Shown here in pieces: positions 11,631 through 20,604 of a stretch of 64,000 bases of DNA (the first letter of the stretch is position 1; each line of letters opens with the position of its first letter). The stretch is from assembly GCF_001938945.1 (NCBI RefSeq), contig NZ_MKIO01000019.1, positions 1 through 64,000 of the forward strand, in the 5' to 3' direction. Made by a program: the position numbers and the translations under genes. The stretch is from Xaviernesmea rhizosphaerae (GTDB lineage Bacteria > Pseudomonadota > Alphaproteobacteria > Rhizobiales > Rhizobiaceae). The notes below the pieces were generated by a model, which ran no database searches, was not told the origin of the DNA, and was given only the letters and a program-made list of their open reading frames with translations.

Positions 11631-12354
11631 CGTCGTCTCTCCCGGTTCCTTCGACGTATCCATTTGTTTCGGCAACCTCGGCCTGCGCTCGTGTCCGCTG
11701 ATTAGGGTCGATACCTTCAGACTGGGCCGCCGCCACTAGGATGATGTCCTGACTGCGAGCGCCCTGCTCCATCAGTTCATCAAGTACAGTAGCTGGATCT
11801 ATGTCGTCTGCATTGGGCCGGACTAGGTGGATCTTAAGTCTCTTAAGTACGGGCATCGACAAGATCCGTTTGAGGGCATCCTCTTCAGGCACGACTGTCA
11901 CTTCCACGGCTGGCATGTCTTTGCCAATTATTTCTGGACTGAATAGTTTTCGAAAGATCTTTGCGGCGCTGCCGGGAGATAGGCGCTTTCCGAACTCGTT
12001 CCTGGTCTCAAGGAACAGCATGTGGTCCTGGACACGCAGTGTGTAAAAAAAGACCCTCCCGTTGAAACCGATGTTGGGGGGAAGTTCCAGGTCCAAGTCG
12101 TCGAAATCGACCGGATCTAGATTATCGAGATTCATTGCCTGCTCAGTGGTGTCGATCTCGACCCATGTGGCTAGCCTTCCTTGGAAAAAGCCATCATCTG
12201 CTTCGCGAGGAGCTGAAACTGTCGCGAAATGAGAGCCAAGGTAGTTCACCTTCTTTTTTGCTGCTCGCTCTAGAAGGCTCACGTAAATCCCACTTGGGTG
12301 CGGGTTTGCGGCGATGTTAAGAACTGCGTACTCGATAGATGGATTACGCTGCAT
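11488..12354 (-). CDS. DUF4747 family protein
   Basis: The 288-residue protein matches the DUF4747 pattern I know: an IEYAVLNI-type start, the LSPGSAAKIFRKLFSPEIIG segment, VEVTVVPEEDALKRILSMPV, the LKIHLVRPNADD motif and the C-terminal GYVEGTGRDDDGNKIEFSTR. The family has no established function and occurs sporadically, often in accessory regions. The ATG at 12354 (MQRNPSIEYAVLN) is preferred over 12390 because family members start near here and GTGGGGGG precedes it. It overlaps the membrane-protein gene by 143 bases. The pair sits in a lower-GC patch beside the tRNA gene, so it is probably a mobile cargo module. A defence role is possible but not shown. Confidence 0.8.
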   Translation of the reverse strand: MQRNPSIEYAVLNIAANPHPSGIYVSLLERAAKKKVNYLGSHFATVSAPREADDGFFQGRLATWVEIDTTEQAMNLDNLDPVDFDDLDLELPPNIGFNGRVFFYTLRVQDHMLFLETRNEFGKRLSPGSAAKIFRKLFSPEIIGKDMPAVEVTVVPEEDALKRILSMPVLKRLKIHLVRPNADDIDPATVLDELMEQGARSQDIILVAAAQSEGIDPNQRTRAQAEVAETNGYVEGTGRDDDGNKIEFSTRAYPRVIRKALGEVGGYLALALQVAKETMVRKAGSQDL

Positions 12355-12451
12355 GGAGCCCCCCACAACCTCTCTGGTGCAGATAAGCACATGTTTTTCT
12401 CCGCCCCAACGTGATTTATCCGTAGTTCAAGCTGGATGCCGATACCCTTGC

Positions 12452-12556
12452 TCAGCCGGGAGGCTCTTCATTGGAAATGATTACCTCTTTCACATGCTTG
12501 CTAAGGCCATTCCCACTGATCGAATAGACACAATCGACCTCCTCGATCGGAAACAT
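12452..12556 (-). other. possible small frame or gene remnant upstream of DUF4747
   Basis: A 34-codon frame begins MFPIEEVDCVYSISGNGLSK and ends IISNEEPPG. The same frame is open further upstream, without a start codon, to beyond the yqeY stop codon. It reads like protein rather than random sequence, so it may be the 3' remnant of a gene disrupted at the edge of the island. Support is weak. Confidence 0.25.
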
Positions 12557-12629
12557 TGAAAACTTCTCGAAGAGGCCTCGAACGCATTTAAAGACAGGAT
12601 GAACTGGCCAGCCATCCGCCCTGCCTTCC

Positions 12630-13079
12630 TTACTTCAACAGCTCCTTCAGCACCCCCGAAGCCTTGGAGAAGTCCATCTGGCCGGCGTGGCGCTCTTTAA
12701 GCAGGGCCATCACCTTGCCCATGTCGCGGGGCGAGGTGGCGCCCGCGTCGGTGATGGCGGCCTGGACGACGTCGCGGATCTTTTCCTCGGAAAACTGCTC
12801 CGGCTGGAATTCGCTGATGATGGCGATTTCCGCGCGTTCCTGCGCGGCGAGTTCCGGGCGGCCGGCCTCGTCATAGACGCGGGCGGATTCCTCGCGCTGC
12901 TTGACCATCTTGGCGAGGATCTGCAGCAGCTCCTCGTCGCTGGCGGCCTCCTTGCCGGCGCCGCGATTGGCGATGTCGCGGTCCTTCAGCGCGGCCTGGA
13001 CAAGCCGCAGGGTGGACACGCGAAGGGCATCCTTGGCCTTCATCGCCGTCTTCAGGGCCTCGCTGATTGCATCACGCAT
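12630..13079 (-). CDS. yqeY: GatB/YqeY domain protein
   Basis: The 149-residue protein belongs to the YqeY family, related to the C-terminal tRNA-binding domain of the amidotransferase subunit GatB. It shows MRDAISEALKTAMKAKDALR, a helical middle (LLQILAKMVKQREESARVY) and the C-terminal SPRDMGKVMALLKERHAGQM motif. It is often encoded near dnaG/rpoD or carA in bacteria; its function is poorly known. The ATG at 13079 has AGG nine bases upstream; the ATG at 13088 is the alternative. It is divergent from carA. Confidence 0.92.
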   Translation of the reverse strand: MRDAISEALKTAMKAKDALRVSTLRLVQAALKDRDIANRGAGKEAASDEELLQILAKMVKQREESARVYDEAGRPELAAQERAEIAIISEFQPEQFSEEKIRDVVQAAITDAGATSPRDMGKVMALLKERHAGQMDFSKASGVLKELLK

Positions 13080-13634
13080 CGTCGTCATCCTTTCATCTCG
13101 TGCGCCGGCGCCGCGGGCTTTTCCGTAAAGCGCTGTGCGGGGCAGGCCTGGTTTGCTGGCTGTGTTCTCGCGCCGATCCGATCAGGCGCCAGCGCCTGGC
13201 GGTCTTTTAGAGCATCGGACCGAAACGTGGGAACCGGTTTTCCGTCCGCTGCCCTCGATGGAATCATCGCGGGAAGACAAAGCCTGTCTTGCGGCTTGAT
13301 ATAGGCGGGCGAAGCGCCGTTCCCAAGCGCCTGTCGGCACGGCGGGTCGCATGGCGCCGAGCGACACCAAGATGGCCTCTGAAACAAGCGGTTGGTCGGG
13401 TCTTGTGACGGGATAAAGCCTGCAAGCGCCTGCCCACGGCCGCGCGCGGGGTTGACCGGTCTTATGCCAGGGTCTATGTCCGGCACCTGCACGAAATTTG
13501 CCGAACACGCCGCGAAGCGCTGCGCCGACCCGCGCCGCCGCTTCGGGCAGGAATGGCGCGCGGGCCTTTGATGGCGCGATTGGGCTTCATGAGGGAGCCC
13601 GCCGCCGCCCGCCGGAACGGGATGACTGAAGACG
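13080..13634. other. intergenic region between yqeY and carA with a dispersed repeat
   Basis: The 555-bp divergent region carries promoters for both genes, which I cannot place confidently. It contains one copy of the AGCATCGGACCGAAA repeat at 13210-13242. No gene is supported. Confidence 0.5.
13210..13242 (+). repeat. AGCATCGG-family intergenic repeat, copy 1
   Basis: The segment GAGCATCGGACCGAAACGTG followed by GGAACCGGTTTTC matches closely the copies at 14926 and 34441. It is an incomplete copy lacking the trailing part seen after carA. Confidence 0.7.
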
Positions 13635-14843
13635 ATGAGCGCGACGACCCCCTGGACGACTGAGACGCCGACCGCCCTCCTGGTGCTGGCGGATGGAACC
13701 GTGATCGAGGGCAAGGGCGTGGGCGCCACCGGCGTCATCGAGGCGGAAGTCTGCTTCAACACGGCGCTGACCGGCTATCAGGAAATCCTCACCGATCCCT
13801 CCTATCTCGGCCAGATCGTCACCTTCACCTTCCCGCATATCGGCAATATCGGCGCCAATGGCGAGGATATCGAGGACCTGACGCCTGCCGCCCGGCGCGG
13901 CGCGGTCGGCGTGATCTTTAAGGCCGACATCACCGACCCCTCGAACTACCGCTCCGCCCAGCATCTCGACCAGTGGCTGAAGACGCGCGGCGTCATTGGC
14001 CTCTCCGGCATCGACACCCGCGCGCTGACGGCCTGGATCCGCGAGAACGGCGCGCCGAATGCGGTGATCGCCCATGATCCGAACGGCCAGTTCGACATCG
14101 AGGCGCTGAAGGCGCGCGCCAAGGCCTGGAGCGGGCTGGAAGGCCTGGATCTGGCCAAGGAAGCGACTTCCGGCCAGTCCTCGCAATGGAACGAGAAGCC
14201 CTGGGTCTGGAACGAAGGCTATGACGAGGCCAAGCCCGAAGAGGCCGCCTATCACGTCGTCTGCCTGGATTATGGCGTCAAGCGCAACATTCTGCGCCTG
14301 TTCACCGGGCTCGATTGCAAGGTCACGGTTCTGCCGGCTTCGGCCAAGGCCGAGGATGTTCTGGCGCTCAATCCGGATGGCGTCTTCCTGTCCAACGGCC
14401 CTGGCGACCCGGCCGCCACGGGCGAATATGCCGTTCCCGTGATCCAGGAGCTGATCAAGACCGACCTGCCGATCTTCGGTATCTGCCTGGGCCACCAGAT
14501 GCTCGGCCTGGCACTGGGCGCGAAGACCGAGAAGATGCATCAGGGCCATCACGGCGCCAATCATCCGGTCAAGGACCATACGACCGGCAAGGTCGAGATC
14601 GTCTCGATGAACCACGGCTTCGCGGTCGCCTCCGCCTCCCTGCCCGAGGGCGTGGAGGAGACCCATGTCTCGCTGTTCGATGGCTCCAATTGCGGCCTGA
14701 AGATCACCGGCAAGCCGGTCTTCTCCGTCCAGCATCACCCGGAAGCCTCGCCTGGCCCGCAGGACAGCCACTATCTCTTCCGCCGCTTCATCAACCTGCT
14801 GCGGGAAAAGAAGGGCGAGCCGGCGCTGGCCGAGCGGGCCTGA
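13635..14843 (+). CDS. carA: carbamoyl-phosphate synthase small subunit CarA
   Basis: CarA hydrolyses glutamine and passes ammonia to CarB to make carbamoyl phosphate for arginine and pyrimidine synthesis. The 402-residue product has the CarA N-terminal domain (GVGATGVIEAEVCFNTALTG) and a C-terminal class I glutamine amidotransferase domain with the nucleophile motif FGICLGHQMLGLALG and the catalytic HHPE (VQHHPEASPGP). Length is normal. The ATG at 13635 follows GAAGACG. A strong terminator follows, so carA is not co-transcribed with carB, which lies 8.7 kb downstream on the same strand. Confidence 0.98.
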   Translation: MSATTPWTTETPTALLVLADGTVIEGKGVGATGVIEAEVCFNTALTGYQEILTDPSYLGQIVTFTFPHIGNIGANGEDIEDLTPAARRGAVGVIFKADITDPSNYRSAQHLDQWLKTRGVIGLSGIDTRALTAWIRENGAPNAVIAHDPNGQFDIEALKARAKAWSGLEGLDLAKEATSGQSSQWNEKPWVWNEGYDEAKPEEAAYHVVCLDYGVKRNILRLFTGLDCKVTVLPASAKAEDVLALNPDGVFLSNGPGDPAATGEYAVPVIQELIKTDLPIFGICLGHQMLGLALGAKTEKMHQGHHGANHPVKDHTTGKVEIVSMNHGFAVASASLPEGVEETHVSLFDGSNCGLKITGKPVFSVQHHPEASPGPQDSHYLFRRFINLLREKKGEPALAERA

Positions 14844-14868
14844 CCTTTCTTCTGCTTCGCACGGAATC

Positions 14869-14899
14869 AAAAATGCCGCCCCGAAAGGGCGGCATTTTT
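14869..14899 (+). terminator. Rho-independent terminator of carA
   Basis: AAAAATGCCGCCC (14869-14881) pairs perfectly with GGGCGGCATTTTT (14887-14899). The A and T runs make it usable in both directions. Confidence 0.9.
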
Positions 14900-14925
14900 G
14901 TTGGACGGAGGGGAATGGCTGGCTG

Positions 14926-15027
14926 GAGCATCGGACCGAAAAGTGGGAATCGGTTTTCGGAAAAATCCGATGCAAAAACAAAAATCTAGAGCATCGAACT
15001 GAGGACTGTTTTCAGTCCGATGCTCTG
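14926..15027. repeat. AGCATCGG-family intergenic repeat, copy 2 (longest)
   Basis: This copy begins GAGCATCGGACCGAAAAGTG, continues through GGAATCGGTTTTCGGA and CCGATGC, and ends in a hairpin where GAGCATCG (from 14990) pairs with CGATGCTC (ending near 15026). It fills the space between the convergent carA and MATE genes. Confidence 0.75.
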
Positions 15028-15031
15028 GCGT

Positions 15032-16432
15032 TCAGCCGAGCAAAGCGCGCTCGCGCCGCACGAAGCGATAGACCCGCCAGTTGAGCGAGACGGCGGCGGC
15101 CGTTAGGCCGATCAGGAAGCCGTACCACACGCCGATGCCCCCGAAGCCGAGCGGGAAGGCCAGCGCCCAGGCGGAGAGAAAGCCGATCGCCCAATAGGAG
15201 ATCAGCGCCAGCACCATGGGCACCGTCGTGTCCTTCAACCCGCGCAGCACGCCGGAGGCGAGCGCCTGCAGGCCGTCGACCAGCTGGAACGCGCCGGCGA
15301 CGATGAGAAAGGGCGCGGCCAGCGCCAGCACCTCGGCTGCATCGCTCCGGCTCGTATCCAGATAGAGCGAGGCGAGCGCGACCGGGAAGAGCGCGAAGAT
15401 CAGGCTGCCGACCAGCGCGCAGAGGCAGCCGAGCACGAGAACGGCGACGGCGGCGCGCACAAGCCCCTCCCCGTCCCGCCGCCCATGCGCCAGGCCAACG
15501 CGCACGGTCGCCACCTGGGCGAGGCCCAGCGGCACCATGAAGGCGATCGAGGCGAATTGCAGGGCGATGCCATGGGCGGCCAGCTCGGTCGTGCCGATCA
15601 TGCCCATCAGCAGCGAGGCGACGGTGAACAGGCTGACCTCGGCGAGAATGGTGATGGCGATCGGCAGGCCGAGCCGCACCACCTCGAAGAAAGCCGACCA
15701 GTCCGGCCGCCAGAAGCGGGTGAAAAGCGCCACGTCCCGCGTCTCCGGCAGGCGGCGCAGATAGGTCACCGCCAGAACCAGGCTCATCAGATTGACCAGC
15801 AGTGCTGAAATGGCCGCCCCTTCCATGCCGAGCGCCGGCAGGCCGAGATGGCCAAAGATCAGGATGTAGCAAAAGAGCGCATTGAGCCCGAGAACGGCGA
15901 GCGTGATATAGAGGATGACGCCCGCGCGTTCGAGCGCGCTCAGAAAGGCGCGCAGCACCATGAAGCCGAGCGCGGGGAAGATGCCCCATTGCGCGATGCG
16001 CATGTAGCGGCCGACGAGCGCGGCGACATCGGGCTGCTGCCCCATCAGGATCAGGATATGCTCCGCATGCCAGAGCAGCGGCGCGGTCAGGAGCCCGTAT
16101 AGCAGGACCACCCAGAGGCCCATGCGCACGGAGCGGCGGATCGACACGGGATCACCGCGGCCCTTGGCCTGGGCCACCATGGGCACGACGGCATTGGCAA
16201 AGCCGGAGCCGAAGACGAAGACCGTGAAGAACACCTGGCCCGAAAGCACCATGGCGGCCAGCTCGACCGTGCCGAGACGGCCGATCATCAGAATATCGGT
16301 GGTGTGAATGGCGACCTGGGCGACCTGCGCGGCGATGAAGGGCAGGCCCAGGAGCAGGCTGGCGCGAAAATGCGTCCACCAGGAATTGTCGGAAATGCCG
16401 CCTCGCGGCATCGCGCCGGTGTGAGCGTGCAT
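15032..16432 (-). CDS. MATE family multidrug efflux transporter (NorM-like)
   Basis: The product is a 12-helix MATE exporter that would use sodium or proton gradients to expel drugs. Recognisable segments are LLLGLPFIAAQVAQVAIHTT in helix 1, DILMIGRLGTVELAA, the FGSGFANAVVPMVAQAKGRG loop, and the second-half repeat GLPIAITILAEVSLFTVASL. The length (466 residues from 16432) is typical. The start is uncertain: ATGs at 16474, 16432 and 16411 are in frame, without strong ribosome-binding sites; 16432 is chosen. It is convergent with carA and is followed upstream by a separately transcribed MFS gene on the same strand. Substrates cannot be inferred. Confidence 0.9.
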   Translation of the reverse strand: MHAHTGAMPRGGISDNSWWTHFRASLLLGLPFIAAQVAQVAIHTTDILMIGRLGTVELAAMVLSGQVFFTVFVFGSGFANAVVPMVAQAKGRGDPVSIRRSVRMGLWVVLLYGLLTAPLLWHAEHILILMGQQPDVAALVGRYMRIAQWGIFPALGFMVLRAFLSALERAGVILYITLAVLGLNALFCYILIFGHLGLPALGMEGAAISALLVNLMSLVLAVTYLRRLPETRDVALFTRFWRPDWSAFFEVVRLGLPIAITILAEVSLFTVASLLMGMIGTTELAAHGIALQFASIAFMVPLGLAQVATVRVGLAHGRRDGEGLVRAAVAVLVLGCLCALVGSLIFALFPVALASLYLDTSRSDAAEVLALAAPFLIVAGAFQLVDGLQALASGVLRGLKDTTVPMVLALISYWAIGFLSAWALAFPLGFGGIGVWYGFLIGLTAAAVSLNWRVYRFVRRERALLG

Positions 16433-16591
16433 GAGGAAAACCTTGAAAACATGGCTGAAGGCGCCATGGACCATCCTGCCCGGCGCGACCGTGCTCTTCT
16501 ACAGGAAGGTTGCACAGAAAGGCAAATGCGTAAATTTTATGCAATCCATCAGGATTTATGATCTGTCGCAGCGAAAGCCCCGATCCGGGGA

Positions 16592-17824
16592 TCAGCGCAG
16601 GCCGACCCTGCGCAGGAACACCACGAAGGCGACCGCCACCAGCGTGGCGGCCAGGGCATAGGGCGCGCCGGGGGTTGACCATGGCAGATCCGTCCGGGTG
16701 CCCAGCTCGAACACAGAGGCGAACATCAGGGGACCGATGATCGAGGTCAGCGAGGACAGGCCCGAAAGAGCGCCCTGCAGCTCCCCTTGCGCGGAGGGCG
16801 GCACCTGTGCCGCCGCAAGGCTGCGCAGCGGCGGGTCGGCCACCGCCTCCAGCGGCGTGGCGAGGATGACGAGATAGACCATCCATCCCTCCCAGGCGAA
16901 GGCATAGCCCATCAGCGCGATGACGCCGACAATGAGCCCCAGCGCGGCCGTGCGCCGCTCGCCGATGCCGGCGATGATGCGCGGCAGGATCAGCGCCATG
17001 GTCAGCGCGGTGCAGATGCCATAGACGCCGAGCGACAGGCCGATCTGCCCCTCCGACCAGCCATAGCGATAGCTCGTCACAAACGGCCAGACGGCCGGAT
17101 AGACGGCATGGGCCTGATAGACCAGGAAGAAGACGGCGAGCACCGGCAGGATGCGCGGATAGGAGCGCATCTGCCGGATGGCCCCGAGCGGATTGGCGCG
17201 GCGCCAGTCAAAGGCCCGGCGCAGATGCGGCGGCAGCGTTTCCGGCAGAAGGAAATAGGCCGCGCAGAAATTGGCGAAGGATAGAGCCGCCGCGCCGAAG
17301 AAGGGCACGCGTGGCCCGAAACTGCCGAGCAGACCGCCGATGACGGGCCCGAGCGTGAAGCCGACACCGAAGGCGATGCCGATCAGCCCGAAATTGCGCG
17401 CGCGTGTCCGGTCGTCGCTGACATCGGCGATGAACGCCGAGGCGGTGGAAAAGCTGGCGCCGCTGATGCCGGCCAGCACCCGCCCGACGAACAGAACCCA
17501 ATAGCTGCCGGCGAGCGCGCAGATCAGATTGTCGAGCGCGAAGGTCAGCACTGAGACGAGCAGCACCGGCCGCCGCCCGAATCGGTCGGACAGATTGCCG
17601 ACCGTGGGCGCGAAGAGAAACTGCATGGAAGCATAGACGAACAACAGCCAGCCCCCATCCAGCGCGGCCTGCGCCGCCTGATCGCCGGTCAGTTCCTGGA
17701 GAAAGGTCGGCAGAACCGGCATGATGATGGCGATGCCCATGATGTCGAGCAGCATGATGGCGAACACCACCATCAGCCCGCGCCGTGCCGCCACGGGCGC
17801 GGGTTTTGCCTCCGCCTGATCCAT
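16592..17824 (-). CDS. TetA-like MFS efflux transporter
   Basis: The 410-residue, 12-helix protein belongs to the tetracycline/H+ antiporter branch of the major facilitator superfamily. It shows MLLDIMGIAIIMPVLPTFLQ in helix 1, the loop 2-3 motif GNLSDRFGRRPVLL, and the motif C-like GPVIGGLLGSFGPRVPFF in helix 5. These features fit a proton-driven drug exporter; actual tetracycline resistance cannot be assumed. The ATG at 17824 is chosen because GGAGAGG precedes it, although the frame stays open upstream. It is divergent from the sugar transporter gene. Confidence 0.88.
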   Translation of the reverse strand: MDQAEAKPAPVAARRGLMVVFAIMLLDIMGIAIIMPVLPTFLQELTGDQAAQAALDGGWLLFVYASMQFLFAPTVGNLSDRFGRRPVLLVSVLTFALDNLICALAGSYWVLFVGRVLAGISGASFSTASAFIADVSDDRTRARNFGLIGIAFGVGFTLGPVIGGLLGSFGPRVPFFGAAALSFANFCAAYFLLPETLPPHLRRAFDWRRANPLGAIRQMRSYPRILPVLAVFFLVYQAHAVYPAVWPFVTSYRYGWSEGQIGLSLGVYGICTALTMALILPRIIAGIGERRTAALGLIVGVIALMGYAFAWEGWMVYLVILATPLEAVADPPLRSLAAAQVPPSAQGELQGALSGLSSLTSIIGPLMFASVFELGTRTDLPWSTPGAPYALAATLVAVAFVVFLRRVGLR

Positions 17825-18174
17825 CTGGTTCGTCCTCTCCAGCCCTTGTCCAATCCCACAGTCGCGGGCCGGCGCCAGCGGTAACCCAGTTGCAGCGCGG
17901 CTGCAATCGCGTGGGGGCGCCCGGCGGGCGATGGAAGCCCGGCAAGGACTCCGAATAAGGGAGTGGGAGCCGTGCCCTTGGCACCGCGTAGCCGCCCTCC
18001 CCTGGCCAAGGCTCAACGCAAAGCAGCAATCAATGTCGCCTGTTTTCGCATAAGCGAATTTATCACTTGAATTTAGATATCGTTTACGGTTTGAAGCGTT
18101 TCGAGGGAGGCTGATCGCGGCCATCGTCTGGTCCTAGGAACTCCCGGTCCCAATTTCCGTCGAAAGGATTTCCT
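17825..18174. other. divergent promoter region between two MFS genes
   Basis: The 350-bp region must carry promoters for the TetA-like gene (minus) and the sugar transporter gene (plus). The stretch near 18050-18100 is AT-rich with ATATCGTTTACGG, which could be a regulator site. No gene is supported. Confidence 0.4.
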
Positions 18175-19425
18175 GTGGCTCCGATCACGCAAAATCGAAA
18201 GGCCGCGCAAGCGCCTATGGCTGCTGCCGCCGGTTCCTACACGCCCGCGCTCGTGGCGTTGACCAGCCTGTTCTTCATGTGGGGTTTTATTACCTGCCTG
18301 AACGACATTCTGATTCCGCATCTGAAGAATGTGTTTGAGCTGAATTACACCCAGTCGGTGCTGATCCAGTTCTGCTTCTTCGGCGCCTATTTCATCGTGT
18401 CGATCCCGGCCGGCGCACTGGTCAAGCGCATCGGCTACAAGGGCGGCGTGGTCGCCGGCCTGATGATCGCCGCCATCGGCTGCGCCCTGTTCATTCCTGC
18501 CGCTTCCATGCGCGTCTATGGCTTCTTCCTCGGCGCGCTCTTCGTGCTCGCCTCGGGCATCACCATTCTCCAGGTCGCGGCCAACCCCTATGTCACCGTG
18601 CTCGGCGACCCCAAGACCGCCCCGGCCCGGCTGACGCTGACCCAGGCGTTCAATTCGCTCGGCACCACCGTCGCGCCAATGTTCGGCGCAATGCTGATCC
18701 TCGGCGGCAGCGATGCCGCGGCCTCCGCCGCCGATGGCGCGGATGCCGTGCGCGGGCCCTATATGATGCTGGCAGGCGCCTTTTTCGTGCTCGCCGCCAT
18801 CTTCGCGCTTCTGAAGCTACCCGTGATTCAGGAAGAAGCGCCCGCCGTGCGCGTGCACGGCCAGGCCTCCATCTGGTCCTATCGCCATCTCGTTCTCGGC
18901 GCCGTCGCCATCTTCGTCTATGTCGGCGCGGAGGTCAGCATCGGCAGCTTCCTGATCAACTTCATGGCGGATCCGGCAATTGCTGGCCTGCCGGAAGCCT
19001 CTGCCGCGCATTACGTCACCTATTTCTGGGGTGGCGCCATGGTCGGCCGCTTCATCGGCGCCGTGGTCATGCGCACGATCGATGGCGGCAAGGTTCTGGC
19101 CTTCAACGCCGTGATCGCCGGCCTGCTGCTCGCCATCGCCGTGCTCACCACCGGCCCGCTGTCCATGTGGTCGGTGCTGGCCATCGGCCTGTTCAACTCG
19201 ATCATGTTCCCGACCATCTTTAGCCTGGCGCTGAACGGTCTGGGCGACCGCACCAGCGAAGGCTCGGGCGTTCTGTGCCTCGCCATCGTCGGCGGTGCGC
19301 TGATCCCGCTTGCCCAGGGCGCGCTGGCCGACGCCATCGGCGTTCACCACGCCTTCGTTCTGCCGATCGTCTGCTATATCTACATCGCCTATTACGGCCT
19401 GAAGGGCTGCAAGCCGGCCGCCTGA
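18175..19425 (+). CDS. sugar MFS transporter, FucP/GluP family
   Basis: The 416-residue protein is a proton-linked sugar importer of the FucP (fucose) / GluP (glucose-galactose) branch. Typical features are [20 protein letters not shown] in helix 1, [20 protein letters not shown], the [16 protein letters not shown] segment in helix 4 that lines the substrate site, and [20 protein letters not shown] in helix 5. The start is a GTG at 18175 with GAAAGGA upstream; an ATG at 18217 is an alternative. A bidirectional terminator follows. The sugar cannot be deduced. Confidence 0.9.
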   Translation: MAPITQNRKAAQAPMAAAAGSYTPALVALTSLFFMWGFITCLNDILIPHLKNVFELNYTQSVLIQFCFFGAYFIVSIPAGALVKRIGYKGGVVAGLMIAAIGCALFIPAASMRVYGFFLGALFVLASGITILQVAANPYVTVLGDPKTAPARLTLTQAFNSLGTTVAPMFGAMLILGGSDAAASAADGADAVRGPYMMLAGAFFVLAAIFALLKLPVIQEEAPAVRVHGQASIWSYRHLVLGAVAIFVYVGAEVSIGSFLINFMADPAIAGLPEASAAHYVTYFWGGAMVGRFIGAVVMRTIDGGKVLAFNAVIAGLLLAIAVLTTGPLSMWSVLAIGLFNSIMFPTIFSLALNGLGDRTSEGSGVLCLAIVGGALIPLAQGALADAIGVHHAFVLPIVCYIYIAYYGLKGCKPAA

Positions 19426-19452
19426 GCCGCGGCAAAGGCAGATCACATCGTG

Positions 19453-19480
19453 AAAAGGGCGCCCATCGGCGCCCTTTTTT
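19453..19480. terminator. bidirectional Rho-independent terminator
   Basis: AAAAGGGCGCC (19453-19463) pairs with GGCGCCCTTTT (19468-19478) around CATC. It lies between the convergent sugar transporter and metallopeptidase genes and can serve both. Confidence 0.9.
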
Positions 19481-19503
19481 GCTGTCGTGATCGTTCTCAA
19501 CCC

Positions 19504-20424
19504 TCAGACCGGATTGTTGAACGTGTCGCAGGCCGAGAGCTTGCCGCTGTCGTAGCCGCGCTTGAACCAGGTGGTGCGCTGCTGCGAGGTGCCATGGTTG
19601 AAGCTTTCGGGCACGACATAGCCCTGGCTGCGCCGCTGCAGCGTGTCGTCGCCGATCTGGGTTGCGGCGTTCAGCGCCTCTTCCAGGTCGCCCTGTTCGA
19701 GCAGGCCCTTCTGCGCGGTGTATTTGCCCCAGATCCCGGCGAAGCAATCGGCCTGCAGCTCGGTGCGCACCGACATCTGGTTCGACTGGGCCTCGCTCAT
19801 GCGCTCGCGTGCCTGATTGACCTTGGGCAGGATGCCGAGCAGATTCTGCACATGGTGGCCCACCTCATGGGCGATGACATAGGCCTGGGCGAAATCGCCC
19901 GACGCATTGAAGCGCTGCGACAGCTCGTCGAAGAAGGCCATGTCGAGATAGACCTTCTGGTCCGCCGGGCAGTAGAACGGGCCGGAGGCGGAAGAGGCAT
20001 TGCCGCAGCCCGAGCGGATCGCATTGCGGAACAGCACGAGCTTCGGCTCGCTATAGGTCTGGCCATTGGCCTTGAAGATACCGTTCCAGGTCTCTTCGGT
20101 TTCGGCCAGCACGGTCGAGACGAAGGCCTTGGTCTCCTCCTCGCCCGGGTTGCTGCTTTGCTGCGCGCTCTGCTCATAGCCGGACGGGCGCGGCGCCTCG
20201 CCGCTCACGACCTGAAGCAAGTCGATGCCCATGGCCTTGAAGATGAAATAGATCACCACGAGAAAGATGATCGTGCCGATGCTCAAACCGCCGCCGCGGC
20301 CCGAGCCCACGGGAATGCGGAAGCCGCCGCCCGGCCTGTAACCGCCGCCGAGCCCGCCACCGACAGGACCCTCCGCGCGACGATCCTCGACATTGCTGGA
20401 CTGACGACGCCCTTTCCATTCCAT
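19504..20424 (-). CDS. neutral zinc metallopeptidase (YpfJ family)
   Basis: The 306-residue protein is a membrane-anchored metallopeptidase of the YpfJ/COG2321 family. A Gly-rich N-terminus (GGGLGGGYRPGGGFRIP) precedes one membrane segment at about residues 49-63 (IGTIIFLVVIYFIFK). The catalytic zinc motif HEVGH is at residues 186-190 within AYVIAHEVGHHVQNLLGI, followed by a downstream QADCFAG segment that supplies further ligands in this family. The substrate is unknown. The ATG at 20424 is supported by GGGAGA upstream; the earlier in-frame ATG has none. Confidence 0.92.
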   Translation of the reverse strand: MEWKGRRQSSNVEDRRAEGPVGGGLGGGYRPGGGFRIPVGSGRGGGLSIGTIIFLVVIYFIFKAMGIDLLQVVSGEAPRPSGYEQSAQQSSNPGEEETKAFVSTVLAETEETWNGIFKANGQTYSEPKLVLFRNAIRSGCGNASSASGPFYCPADQKVYLDMAFFDELSQRFNASGDFAQAYVIAHEVGHHVQNLLGILPKVNQARERMSEAQSNQMSVRTELQADCFAGIWGKYTAQKGLLEQGDLEEALNAATQIGDDTLQRRSQGYVVPESFNHGTSQQRTTWFKRGYDSGKLSACDTFNNPV

Positions 20425-20604
20425 GGATGATCTCCCTCTCCACCGACCGGCCCCGCCCAGCCTGACAGCGGACGACCTGATGGACACAGGCTGACAGGAG
20501 GCAAGGGGCACATGCGGCGAGATAACGCGGCAAACACCGTTTTGTGTCCATGCCTTTCCGTCCTCCCGCCCTGTTTTCCTGCGGGAGCGCCCTGCGCACC
20601 CTGA

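Noticed and set aside
10733..12629. complete integrated element with matching tRNA end repeats
   Set aside because: I looked for a second copy of the tRNA 3' end before yqeY and found none, and no integrase is present; only an island-like patch can be claimed.
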